From CAZNTZ01 sp964576135 (GTDB lineage: Bacteria; Pseudomonadota; Alphaproteobacteria; Rs-D84): DNA of 32,777 nt. The stretch spans positions 1 through 32,777 of the forward strand of contig CAZNTZ010000007.1 of NCBI GenBank assembly GCA_964576135.1. The letters run 5' to 3'. This document shows, piece by piece, positions 7,465 through 14,905 of this stretch (position 1 is the stretch's first letter; each line of letters starts with the position of its first letter). The translations under genes were made by a program, and so were the position numbers. The notes beneath the pieces are model-generated. The model did no database searches, had not been told where the DNA came from, and saw nothing but the letters and a program-made list of their open reading frames with translations.

Positions 7465-10400
7465 ATGGCAAATATGTTGCAAAAAATATTTGGGCAAATT
7501 GAAACGAAAGAGCAATTCGATGCTTTGCGCATTTCAATTGCGTCGCCAGAGGAAATTCTCTCTTGGTCGCGTGGTGAAGTTAAAAAACCAGAAACGATAA
7601 ATTATCATTCGCTGAAGCCAGAAACCGAAGGATTATTCTGTCAACAAATCTTTGGTCCAGTTAAAGACTATGAATGTGCATGCGGAAAATATAAACGTAT
7701 TAAATTTCGCGGTGTTGTTTGTGAACGTTGCGGTGTAGAAGTTGGATCTTCGTCTGTACGTCGTGAACGTATGGGTCATATTAAATTGGCAACACCTGTG
7801 TCACATACTTGGTTTTTACGTGAAGGTAAAGTTGCAACATTGCTCAACAATTTGCCACAAAAGAAATTGGAACAAGTAATTTATTATGACGCATATATTG
7901 TCACTGAACCAGGACTGACATCATTGAAACTTTATGATGTTATTTCAGAAGATGAATATCAAAGTGCTTTGGAAGAATATGGTGCAGATACATTCCGCGT
8001 TGGAATTGGCGCCGAAGGTGTTCGTGAAGTTATCACAAATATGGATATGGGTGACGAACGTACACGTTTGCGCGCAGAACTCACAGAAACCAAATCCGAA
8101 GCAAAACGCAAGGGAATTATTAAACATTTGAAATTGGTCGAAGCGTTTTTGGAATCAAAAACAGAACCATCATGGATGTTACCAGAAGTTTTGCCAGTAA
8201 TTCCACCGGATATGCGACCATTAGTTACACTGGAAGCAGGCCACGTTGCAGCATCAGATTTAAATGATTTATATCGCCGTGTTATTATTCGTAACAATCG
8301 TTTGAAAAAATTGATTGATTTACACGCACCAGAAATTATCGTGCGTAATGAAAAAAGAATGTTACAAGAAGCGGTTGATTCGTTATTTGATAATGGACAT
8401 AAACAACGCCCAATGGTTTCACAAAATCGTCGTCCATTGAAATCTTTGTCAGATTCATTGCGCGGTAAATCTGGACGTTTCCGTATGAACATGTTGGGTA
8501 AGCGTGTGGATTCTGGACGAAGCGTTATTGTGTCTGGACCAACACTTAAATTACATCAAGTTGGTTTACCAAAATCTATGGCACTTGAATTGTTCAAACC
8601 ATTTGTTTTCTCACGTCTTATGGCTGGGGAATATGCAAATACATTGCGCACAGCACGTAAAATGGTTGAAAATGGTGAACCGGTTGTTTGGGATATTCTG
8701 GAAAAAGTTATTTATCATCATCCAGTATTGTTAAACCGTGCTCCATCTTTGCACCGTTTGTCATTGCTCGCGTTTGAACCAGTTTTGATCGAAGGTAAAG
8801 CTATCCGTTTGCATCCATTGGTTTGCAAAGGATTTAATGCTGACTTTGACGGTGACCAAATGTCTGTGCACGTTCCAATTTCATTAGAAGCACAATTAGA
8901 AGCAAGAACATTGATGTTGTCTTCGAATAACATTTTGCATCCTGCGAATGGTGAACCAGTTATCGTTCCATCACAAGACATGGTTTTAGGTATTTATTAT
9001 CTGTCATTAGTTGCAGGTGAACATACTGATAAATCACCACGTTTTGCAAATATGGATGAAATCAAATTGGCATTGGAATCCAAAGCGATTACATTGCATA
9101 CACCGATTATCGCACGTGTAAAAGGTACAACTTATAAAACATCGGCCGGTCGTATGATTTTAGGCAGCTTATTGCCAAAAGTTGAAAGCATGCCGTTTGA
9201 TTTAGTAAACAAAGTTATGCCAGTTAAAGAAATCAAATCATTATTATCCACAACTTATGAACATTGTGGTGACAAAGAAATGATTATTTTGGCGGACAGT
9301 TTGAAAAATACTGGTTTTGAATATGCTGCACGTTCGGGTATTTCTATTGGTTTCGACGACATCGTTATTCCAGAAGAAAAACAACAGATTATAAAATCTG
9401 CCGAAGACAAAGCCGAAGAAATTGAAAAACAATACCAAGACGGTTTGATTTCAAATGGTGAACGTCATAACAAACTTATCGACATGTGGGGATCTGTCAC
9501 AAATAAATTAGGTGACTTGGCATACTCTGCCTTCCGTAAAAGCGAAGGGTCAAACTGGAATTCCATCAGTATGATGGCTGAATCCGGAGCACGTGGTAAT
9601 AAGACTCAGATTCAACAGCTTGCAGGTATGCGTGGATTACCGACAAAGCCAGATGGATCAATTATTGAAGTTCCGATTATTTCAAACTTTAAAGAAGGTT
9701 TGTCTATGTCTGAATACTTTACATCGACCCATGGTGCTCGTAAAGGTATGTCAGATACAGCTTTGAAAACAGCTGACGCTGGATATTTAACACGTCGTTT
9801 GGTTGAATTAGCACAGAACACTGTTATCACAGAACACGATTGTGGAACGCATGAATTTATTACTGCGACACCTGTGTTTACTGGCGGTACTTTGACAGTT
9901 GCGCTGGGTGACATTATATTGGGTCGCACTGCTGCACGTGATATTGTGCATCCAACAACTAAAGAAGTTATCGTTGCTGCGGGTGAATTAATCAGCAAAG
10001 CAGCTGCAAAGAAAATCAACGAATCTGGATTACCATCTGCAGATATTCGCAGTGTTTTGACATGCCAATCCGATGGATTGTGTGCAAAATGTTACGGTAT
10101 GGATTTGTCACGTGGTACATTGGTTCACGTTGGCGAAGCAGTTGGTGTTATCGCTGGTCAATCAATTGGTGAACCTGGAACACAGCTGACGTTGCGTACC
10201 TTCCACGTTGGTGGTATTGCAGCAGGTGGTGCAGACAGTCACTTTGTTGAAACACCTGTATCCGGTACAGTTAAATTTGTAAATGTTAATACAATTAAAA
10301 ACTCGTTCGGTCGCGTTGTAGTTCTGTCACGTGGTGGCGAAGTTAAAATAATTGGCAAAAATGGTTCTGAATTATTCACAACAAAATTGCCGTATGCATC

Positions 10401-11577
10401 AATGCTGATTGTATCTGACGGAGACACAGTTGAAGCCGGCAGCAAGATGGCTGAATGGGATCCATATTCAAGCACGATCATCGCTGAAAAAGACGGTATT
10501 GTTGCGTTTAATGATTTGGTCGAGAATTTATCTTATTCCGAAGAAGTCGACGCTCTGACCGGTATCACAAGCCGTAAAGTTACAAACTGGAAAGCGGTTA
10601 CAAAGAAAGCTTTGAAACCAGCTATTACATTAGTTGACGAAAAAGGCGAACTTGTTTCTTTGGGTGGTAAAAAAATCGCAGAATATTTGTTACCAATTTA
10701 TTCAATACTTAATGTATCGAATGGGCAAAAAGTTTCTGCGGGTGACGTTCTTGTCCGTATCCCAATGAAGACACAAAGAACACGTGATATTACCGGCGGT
10801 CTGCCACGTGTTAACGAATTGTTAGAAGTGCGCCGTCCACAAAATCCAGCTATTTTGGCAGAGATTGATGGTGAAATTGAAATTGAAGATACCAACAAGC
10901 AAAAAATTATCGTGCGTATTTTACCAACAGATGGCAGTGCACCAGTTGAGTATGCAATACCAAAAGGTGTAAACTTGCTCGTACGTGCAGGTGAAATGGT
11001 TAGAAAAGCCGACTATTTGGTTGATGGCGAACCAGTTCCACAGGATATATTGCGCATATTGGGTCAAAAAGCACTTGCCCAGTTTATGGTAGAGCAAATC
11101 CAACAGGTTTATCGTCTGCAGGGTGCAATCATCAACAATAAGCACATGGAAATTTTGATCCGTGAAATGACACGCCGTGTCGAAGTTACGATTCCAGGTG
11201 ATACTGGTTTCTTGATGGGGCAGGTTGTTGACCGTGTTGATTTCGAAGAAGAAAACGCACGCGTTGCCAAAGACGGTGGTAAAATAGCCGAAGCCAGCCA
11301 AGTTTTGGTCGGACTTACACGCGCATCACTTACAAGTCGTTCATTTATATCAAATGCATCGTTCCAACAAACAACAAAAGTTTTGGTTGATGCTGCGATT
11401 TCTGGTGCAACAGATAGATTGGCCGGTATCAATGAAAATCTTATCGTTGGAAGATTGATCCCAGTCGGAACAGGTGCATATGTTCGTCGTGTTCGTGAAA
11501 TCGCACATGAAGAAGAAAAAGTTGAACGCATTGCAGCTGACGCTGGCAACGGTGAACAACAAATGTTGGGTATTTAA
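7465..11577 (+). CDS. rpoC: DNA-directed RNA polymerase subunit beta-prime
   Basis: Largest polymerase subunit, carrying the catalytic magnesium site. 1370 aa. The N-terminal zinc finger is intact (CACGKYKRIKFRGVVCERCG, about residues 72-91). NADFDGDQM, the catalytic motif, lies near residue 460. The bridge helix (ARKGMSDTALKTADAGYLTRR, in two overlapping parts) and trigger-loop region (TGGLPRVNELLEVRRP) are well conserved. One oddity: the motif normally reading GKRVDYSGRSVI is GKRVDSGRSVI (Asp349 next to Ser350), an in-frame loss of the aromatic residue in switch 2. The start is preceded by CTCAGGAGC. Co-transcribed with rpoB. Confidence 0.99.
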   Translation: MANMLQKIFGQIETKEQFDALRISIASPEEILSWSRGEVKKPETINYHSLKPETEGLFCQQIFGPVKDYECACGKYKRIKFRGVVCERCGVEVGSSSVRRERMGHIKLATPVSHTWFLREGKVATLLNNLPQKKLEQVIYYDAYIVTEPGLTSLKLYDVISEDEYQSALEEYGADTFRVGIGAEGVREVITNMDMGDERTRLRAELTETKSEAKRKGIIKHLKLVEAFLESKTEPSWMLPEVLPVIPPDMRPLVTLEAGHVAASDLNDLYRRVIIRNNRLKKLIDLHAPEIIVRNEKRMLQEAVDSLFDNGHKQRPMVSQNRRPLKSLSDSLRGKSGRFRMNMLGKRVDSGRSVIVSGPTLKLHQVGLPKSMALELFKPFVFSRLMAGEYANTLRTARKMVENGEPVVWDILEKVIYHHPVLLNRAPSLHRLSLLAFEPVLIEGKAIRLHPLVCKGFNADFDGDQMSVHVPISLEAQLEARTLMLSSNNILHPANGEPVIVPSQDMVLGIYYLSLVAGEHTDKSPRFANMDEIKLALESKAITLHTPIIARVKGTTYKTSAGRMILGSLLPKVESMPFDLVNKVMPVKEIKSLLSTTYEHCGDKEMIILADSLKNTGFEYAARSGISIGFDDIVIPEEKQQIIKSAEDKAEEIEKQYQDGLISNGERHNKLIDMWGSVTNKLGDLAYSAFRKSEGSNWNSISMMAESGARGNKTQIQQLAGMRGLPTKPDGSIIEVPIISNFKEGLSMSEYFTSTHGARKGMSDTALKTADAGYLTRRLVELAQNTVITEHDCGTHEFITATPVFTGGTLTVALGDIILGRTAARDIVHPTTKEVIVAAGELISKAAAKKINESGLPSADIRSVLTCQSDGLCAKCYGMDLSRGTLVHVGEAVGVIAGQSIGEPGTQLTLRTFHVGGIAAGGADSHFVETPVSGTVKFVNVNTIKNSFGRVVVLSRGGEVKIIGKNGSELFTTKLPYASMLIVSDGDTVEAGSKMAEWDPYSSTIIAEKDGIVAFNDLVENLSYSEEVDALTGITSRKVTNWKAVTKKALKPAITLVDEKGELVSLGGKKIAEYLLPIYSILNVSNGQKVSAGDVLVRIPMKTQRTRDITGGLPRVNELLEVRRPQNPAILAEIDGEIEIEDTNKQKIIVRILPTDGSAPVEYAIPKGVNLLVRAGEMVRKADYLVDGEPVPQDILRILGQKALAQFMVEQIQQVYRLQGAIINNKHMEILIREMTRRVEVTIPGDTGFLMGQVVDRVDFEEENARVAKDGGKIAEASQVLVGLTRASLTSRSFISNASFQQTTKVLVDAAISGATDRLAGINENLIVGRLIPVGTGAYVRRVREIAHEEEKVERIAADAGNGEQQMLGI

Positions 11578-11600
11578 GTAATATAAAAAAAAGCAAACAC

Positions 11601-11638
11601 CAAAGTGGCAGAGAACGTTTAAGTTTTCTGTCACTTTG
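11601..11638 (+). terminator. Long hairpin after rpoC
   Basis: A 16-bp stem with two G-T pairs joins 11601-11616 and 11623-11638 around a GTTTAA loop, 23 bases after the rpoC stop. It lacks a long T-run (GTTGCAATT follows). Termination may be partial, or the hairpin may stabilise the operon mRNA 3' end. The HAD gene starts 19 bases further on. Confidence 0.6.
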
Positions 11639-11657
11639 TTGCAATTAGAGGGTTAAT

Positions 11658-12062
11658 ATGAAAAAAATTCCTGCAATTTTCTGTGATATCGACGGTGTGG
11701 TTGCTAAAAAATACATGGCGACCGATTTTAATTATGATCGGTTTGGTGCACCAAATCCAAATATGATAAAAATTCTTGAAAGTTTATCACGTGATTTTGA
11801 AATTATTTTCATCACAGGCAGATGGGCAATGGGTCAAAAAAATGTTGAAGAATTTATATCATCGTTATCACCGAATTTAAAATATCGCGCGTTTTGCAAA
11901 GACAAAGATTATCCTGGGACAACCGCAGAATATAAAGTTTCAATCATTAAAGAGCTTGAAGAACAAGGTTATGAATTTTATTTAGGACTTGACGATCATA
12001 GCGCTGTTGTCGGCCTTATGCATAATCATGGATTATTTATGGCGCATGTTTTATCAGATTAA
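11658..12062 (+). CDS. Small HAD-superfamily hydrolase (predicted phosphatase)
   Basis: 134-aa single-domain protein with the minimal HAD fold and no cap domain. Motif I is FCDIDGVV, with the nucleophile Asp10 and acid/base Asp12. Motif II is FITGR (Thr53). A lysine around residue 93 could serve as motif III. Motif IV is LGLDDH (Asp112, Asp113). These are the catalytic elements of phosphate-ester hydrolases. The form resembles the polynucleotide 3'-phosphatase-like or uncharacterised small HAD families, but the substrate cannot be told. AGAGGG precedes the ATG. It occupies the place after rpoC where rpsL-rpsG often sit, and ends at a strong terminator. Confidence 0.85.
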   Translation: MKKIPAIFCDIDGVVAKKYMATDFNYDRFGAPNPNMIKILESLSRDFEIIFITGRWAMGQKNVEEFISSLSPNLKYRAFCKDKDYPGTTAEYKVSIIKELEEQGYEFYLGLDDHSAVVGLMHNHGLFMAHVLSD

Positions 12063-12087
12063 AACCGCTTTTTAAAGCGGTTTTTTT
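12061..12087 (+). terminator. Bidirectional rho-independent terminator
   Basis: AACCGCTT pairs with AAGCGGTT around a TTTA loop, with an A-run on the left and a seven-base T-run on the right. It therefore works for the HAD gene on the plus strand and for the convergent lipoprotein gene on the minus strand, whose stop codon overlaps it. Confidence 0.9.
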
Positions 12088-12787
12088 AGTGACTGTATGT
12101 AATATATTGATGCAAGTATTCATTATCTTCGCCTGAATCCACAGCAGTCATTTTTGCAGTTTCAATTTTACCTTTAACTTTTTCAAAGTTTTCATCAAGC
12201 CATTTTTGTGCTTTTAAACTTTCGTCTGCAATTGATACACTTTCTGGTACAGCAAAATGCCATTCGTCATAATCAATTTTACCTTCGTCATCAGCGAAAG
12301 ATTTGGTATCTTTGAGAGTTATTTTTATAGTTCCAAGATAATAAATTTTTCCAGAATTTGGTATTTTTGTAATCTCAAATTTTGGATTTGATAATTTTGT
12401 ATAGTAGAAATGTTCTGTATTGCTTAACCAGAATGCCTTATGGTTTGATTCAAACACAATCTTGCGAATTTCAATTGGTTTTCCAGCAGGAGCTTCGAAA
12501 GCGAAAAATTTATTTGCTTCAATATTATCCCAAGTATATTCATCTAACTGATCATCATCAAGATTTTGCGGCGCATCTTTTGGTGATATCAATGCAGCAA
12601 ACGAATTAAAAGTATCATCTTTATCAGATGCTTTTTCCCAATTTTCACTTATTGCTGGTGACAGTTCCAGTTTTGCTATGAATATGGCATTCTCGTCCTC
12701 TGGCTTGTCAGAAAAAGACAGAGGAGAGTTTGTGCCACTGCAAGAACAAAGTAAAAACGATAAGGTTAAAAAAACAAACCTTTTCAA
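12086..12787 (-). CDS. Predicted lipoprotein, unknown function
   Basis: Envelope lipoprotein of about 233 aa. I choose a TTG start (12785-12787) because AAAGGA sits seven bases before it and the product then begins MKRFVFLTLSFLLCSCSG, a normal type II signal peptide with a lipobox Cys at about 14-16. An ATG at 12814 would add nine residues including an Asp in the n-region and would overlap the upstream gene. The mature part is acidic and hydrophilic, with a putative beta-rich segment and no known motif. It lies 15 bases after the outer-membrane barrel gene and is probably co-transcribed with it. No family recognised. Confidence 0.75.
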   Translation of the reverse strand: MKRFVFLTLSFLLCSCSGTNSPLSFSDKPEDENAIFIAKLELSPAISENWEKASDKDDTFNSFAALISPKDAPQNLDDDQLDEYTWDNIEANKFFAFEAPAGKPIEIRKIVFESNHKAFWLSNTEHFYYTKLSNPKFEITKIPNSGKIYYLGTIKITLKDTKSFADDEGKIDYDEWHFAVPESVSIADESLKAQKWLDENFEKVKGKIETAKMTAVDSGEDNEYLHQYITYSH

Positions 12788-12801
12788 AAGTTGATCCTTT
12801 G

Positions 12802-13338
12802 TTAGAATTGCCATCTGATACCTGCAAACAATGTGTTAGAGCTCAGCGAATAATCAACCAAGGAAACTACATCATGTCTGAGTCCTGCATCAAGTGCAAA
12901 ATCTTTTGATAATTTGAAAGTTGCACCCATTTGAATTTGCCATGAAATACCAGCACCACCAGTGTCTTCATCACCATCTGAATTTACAAATGCCATTCCA
13001 AGACCGGCGCCAAGATATGGTCTTGCGGTCCATTCTTTTGGTCCAAAATCAGAATAGAAATTAAACGATAAACCAAGTGGTGAAATTCCAAAACCATGTT
13101 CAGAGAAAGAATATTTTCTTAACTCGCCTTCGTAACGCCAATAAAGCCAACGATTAGAACGATAAGTAGAACCAAGTGCAATATTCCAACCAGCACCGTG
13201 GAACGAGTCACCTAAATATTCAGCGTCAGCAGATGCAAGCCCGAGTTTCAAAGATAAATAGTTGTCTTTGATATTTCCTGCGTTTGCGGTTCCAGCAACA
13301 AAAACTGTTGCAAGGGCGATTGGTAATATTAGTTTCAT
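12802..13338 (-). CDS. Small outer-membrane beta-barrel protein (OmpA/OmpX-like fold)
   Basis: 178-aa predicted outer-membrane protein. The start is the ATG at 13336-13338, preceded by AAGGAGA; a longer frame upstream lacks this and would bury the signal peptide. Residues 1-20 (MKLILPIALATVFVAGTANA) form a clear Sec signal with an AxA cleavage site. The mature part has alternating strands rich in Tyr, Gly and Trp (WLYWRYEG, RPYLGAGLGMAF, FALDAGLRHDV) and ends in IRWQF, with the terminal aromatic residue typical of substrates of the Bam assembly machinery. Size suggests an eight-stranded barrel. Function unknown; paired with the downstream lipoprotein. Confidence 0.85.
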   Translation of the reverse strand: MKLILPIALATVFVAGTANAGNIKDNYLSLKLGLASADAEYLGDSFHGAGWNIALGSTYRSNRWLYWRYEGELRKYSFSEHGFGISPLGLSFNFYSDFGPKEWTARPYLGAGLGMAFVNSDGDEDTGGAGISWQIQMGATFKLSKDFALDAGLRHDVVSLVDYSLSSNTLFAGIRWQF

Positions 13339-13357
13339 AATTTTCTCCTTTGACCGG

Positions 13358-13386
13358 ATATTAACTATACTGAGTCCTAAATTCAA
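13358..13386 (-). promoter_or_regulatory. Sigma-70 promoter for the outer-membrane protein gene
   Basis: On the minus strand TTGAAT (13381-13386) and TAATAT (13358-13363) are separated by exactly 17 bases. The predicted transcript start is near 13351, so the mRNA would begin almost at the AAGGAGA ribosome site. Confidence 0.65.
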
Positions 13387-13642
13387 GAATAAAAATACAG
13401 GATTAGTTTTTTAATAATTTTTTTGCATATACAAATCAATATACAAAATAGACTAATTTTTTAGGACGAATACTTTGATTTTCTTAACAAAAATCACAAA
13501 AAATTATATGAATATTATAAACTATAAAACCAATTATTTTTTATAATAAATACCTATAAAGTCCACAGAAATACTAACTTTTTATTAAAATATGGCGGAT
13601 TTGTGCATTAAATTATAAAAAATAAATCGATTCGTTTTTTGC
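13387..13642. other. AT-rich non-coding spacer between divergent genes
   Basis: About 250 bases rich in A and T, with homopolymer runs and no frame longer than a few codons. Apart from flanking promoters in both directions I see no clear repeat, RNA gene or operator. An AT-rich block like this could be an UP element or a nucleoid-protein site, but nothing specific supports that. Confidence 0.5.
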
Positions 13643-13672
13643 TTGACTGGCGATTCGTTTTTATTCTATGAT
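13643..13672 (+). promoter_or_regulatory. Strong sigma-70 promoter upstream of the 111-aa orphan gene
   Basis: TTGACT (13643-13648) and TATGAT (13667-13672) with an 18-base spacer. The transcript should begin near 13679, which excludes the ATG at 13669-13671 inside the -10 box as a start codon and leaves a leader of about 100 bases. Confidence 0.75.
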
Positions 13673-13684
13673 TCATTCGAAAAG

Positions 13685-13727
13685 GTATAGACATGTGTGT
13701 AGATTTCTCAGAAATCCCTTGCTATAC
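13685..13727 (+). promoter_or_regulatory. Nested hairpin in the mRNA leader
   Basis: GTATAG (13685-13690) pairs with CTATAC (13722-13727), enclosing GATTTC/GAAATC (13702-13707 and 13711-13716, loop TCA). A further small stem, AGCC-AAAT-GGCT, lies just before the ribosome site AAAGGAG. The structured leader suggests post-transcriptional control; no known riboswitch family was recognised. Confidence 0.45.
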
Positions 13728-13778
13728 AAAGATTTTCAAGCCAAATGGCTGAATAAAAAAACGAAAGGAGAACAGAGA

Positions 13779-14114
13779 ATGGCGCAAAATATAAAAAATA
13801 TAATGGCTGCGTTGGACAGAGTTTTAACAACAACAGTTTGGGTTAATGCAGATCGTCAGATTGTTTCCTTGGCTGACGAATTGAATGTTGGTGCCGCCGG
13901 AGCACCACGTAGCATAGAAGATTTAGCACGTGCTTCGTTGATTGGTGCTTATGTTTCTTTGCAAATTCGTGGTGATAATTTTGATGTCGCAGCGGAATCA
14001 CTTGAAACATCTGTTTTGGCCGCCCGCGTCAAAGAAATGGTGTTTTCAGAGGCCAAGAAAGTATTAGACAGCGAAGTTGCTAGCAAAACTGAAAAACTGG
14101 CAATGGTTGCATAA
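13779..14114 (+). CDS. Hypothetical protein, 111 aa, well expressed
   Basis: The start is the ATG at 13779, eight bases after AAAGGAG and downstream of the predicted transcript start; a longer upstream frame is ruled out by the promoter. The product (MAQNIKNIMAALDRVLTTTV at the N-terminus) is soluble and mostly helical, with many Ala, Val and Ser residues. It has no Cys, signal peptide, membrane segment or catalytic motif. It stands alone with its own strong promoter, structured leader and terminator, which suggests high or regulated expression. I do not recognise the family. Confidence 0.8.
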   Translation: MAQNIKNIMAALDRVLTTTVWVNADRQIVSLADELNVGAAGAPRSIEDLARASLIGAYVSLQIRGDNFDVAAESLETSVLAARVKEMVFSEAKKVLDSEVASKTEKLAMVA

Positions 14115-14125
14115 TTTTGGGCATA

Positions 14126-14190
14126 GATAAAAAACGTTTGTATTTTAAGTTTTTTATCCAAGCCATGCTAAGATTCCGGTTATTCCGGAA
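14126..14190 (+). ncRNA. Structured 3' untranslated region, possible small RNA
   Basis: Twelve bases after the stop codon GATAAAAAAC (14126-14135) pairs perfectly with GTTTTTTATC (14149-14158). A second hairpin pairs TTCCGG (14174-14179) with CCGGAA (14185-14190). An exposed purine run, GGAAGGGAG, follows before the terminator stem. Two stems plus a terminator after a highly expressed short mRNA is the layout of 3'UTR-derived small RNAs. No known RNA family matched by eye. Confidence 0.35.
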
Positions 14191-14201
14191 GGAAGGGAGC
14201 G

Positions 14202-14229
14202 CCGCGGAACTTAAATGTTCCGCGGTTTT
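14202..14229 (+). terminator. Rho-independent terminator
   Basis: A GC-rich nine-base stem, CCGCGGAAC (14202-14210) with GTTCCGCGG (14217-14225) and loop TTAAAT, is followed by TTTTC. It ends the 111-aa gene transcript. Confidence 0.92.
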
Positions 14230-14268
14230 CTTATATCTATCATCAAATATTTAATGTCAATACAATAC

Positions 14269-14297
14269 TTGACAATTTTTTTTTAAAGTATTATATT
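14269..14297 (+). promoter_or_regulatory. Near-consensus sigma-70 promoter
   Basis: A perfect -35 box TTGACA (14269-14274) is spaced 17 bases from TATATT (14292-14297), with a predicted start near 14304. It drives the 142-aa orphan gene. Confidence 0.75.
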
Positions 14298-14334
14298 TTT
14301 ACAGAAATAAAAAGTAAAATAGGGCAAAATAAAT

Positions 14335-14763
14335 ATGACAAAATTAAAAAATAATTATGTAATAGATTTGAATAACGTATACAGCGTATCTATATTTTTT
14401 GAGTTTTGTAGCGAGACCCCGATGCATGTTATTGCTAAAAATGGCGAACAGATTATAAAAAAATCAGATTTTAATGAATTAAAATGGTTTCCAAATCCTG
14501 GTGCACATGAAATGGTAAAGTTTTATGATTTGAACAAGGGAACAATGGGAGAAAAATTAGCCAGTACAATAATTGAATATCTGGATAAAAATACCAAAGA
14601 ACCATGTATGTGGCTTTTTCCAAATAATTCAGTTTCTGTTGCTTGTAAATATCATAAAGATGTAGATATATCAAAATTGTTAAATCACGCATCACGCAGA
14701 GATTTAGAACGTCAAATCAATATGCGCATGGTTCTTGAGAATAACAAAGTTACATGTAAATAA
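14335..14763 (+). CDS. Hypothetical protein, 142 aa
   Basis: Starts MTKLKNNYVIDLNN with AGGGC ten bases upstream. The soluble product has four Cys residues, a Trp-Phe-Pro-Asn-Pro segment near residue 51 and a basic C-terminal region (ASRRDLERQINMRM). There is no signal peptide or membrane span. The gene has its own promoter (TTGACA/TATATT) and terminator and is therefore monocistronic. No known domain recognised. Its AT-rich codon use resembles the neighbouring hypothetical genes more than the ribosomal operon. Confidence 0.75.
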   Translation: MTKLKNNYVIDLNNVYSVSIFFEFCSETPMHVIAKNGEQIIKKSDFNELKWFPNPGAHEMVKFYDLNKGTMGEKLASTIIEYLDKNTKEPCMWLFPNNSVSVACKYHKDVDISKLLNHASRRDLERQINMRMVLENNKVTCK

Positions 14764-14790
14764 AATCCGGCATATACCGGATTTTATTTT
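14762..14790 (+). terminator. Rho-independent terminator with ATCCGG core
   Basis: AAAATCCGG (14762-14770) pairs with CCGGATTTT (14777-14785), loop CATATA, followed by ATTTTTG. The same AATCCGG core recurs in the terminators at 21861 and 30945. Confidence 0.92.
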
Positions 14791-14826
14791 TGATTTTTAT
14801 GTACATTGGATATAAAATGCGCCCAT

Positions 14827-14902
14827 GTCCCCATAGTTCAATTGGATAGAATAGAGGTTTCCTAAACCTTTGATACAGGTTCGATTCCTGTTGGGGATAC
14901 CA
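14827..14902 (+). tRNA. tRNA-Arg (anticodon CCT), CCA encoded
   Basis: 76-base cloverleaf. Acceptor GTCCCCA pairs with TGGGGAT (a G-T pair at 1-72), then A73 and an encoded CCA. The D arm is GTTC/GAAT with the GG of the loop. The anticodon arm is GAGGT/ACCTT with loop TTCCTAA, giving anticodon CCT, which reads AGG (Arg). The T arm is ACAGG/CCTGT with loop TTCGATT. All invariant bases checked (T8, A14, G18, G19, T33, TTC) are present. It lies three bases from the end of the convergent hypothetical gene. Confidence 0.95.
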
Positions 14903-14905
14903 TTT

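Noticed and set aside
13668..13778. 37-residue N-terminal extension of the 111-aa protein
   Set aside because: Its start codon would lie inside the -10 box of the promoter; a strong ribosome site precedes the ATG at 13779.
14160..14205. Resemblance of GGAAGGAAG to the tetraloop region of the signal recognition particle RNA
   Set aside because: The following conserved GCAGCC is absent (GGGAGC instead), the opposing strand does not pair as needed, and a separate TTCCGG/CCGGAA hairpin explains the sequence better.
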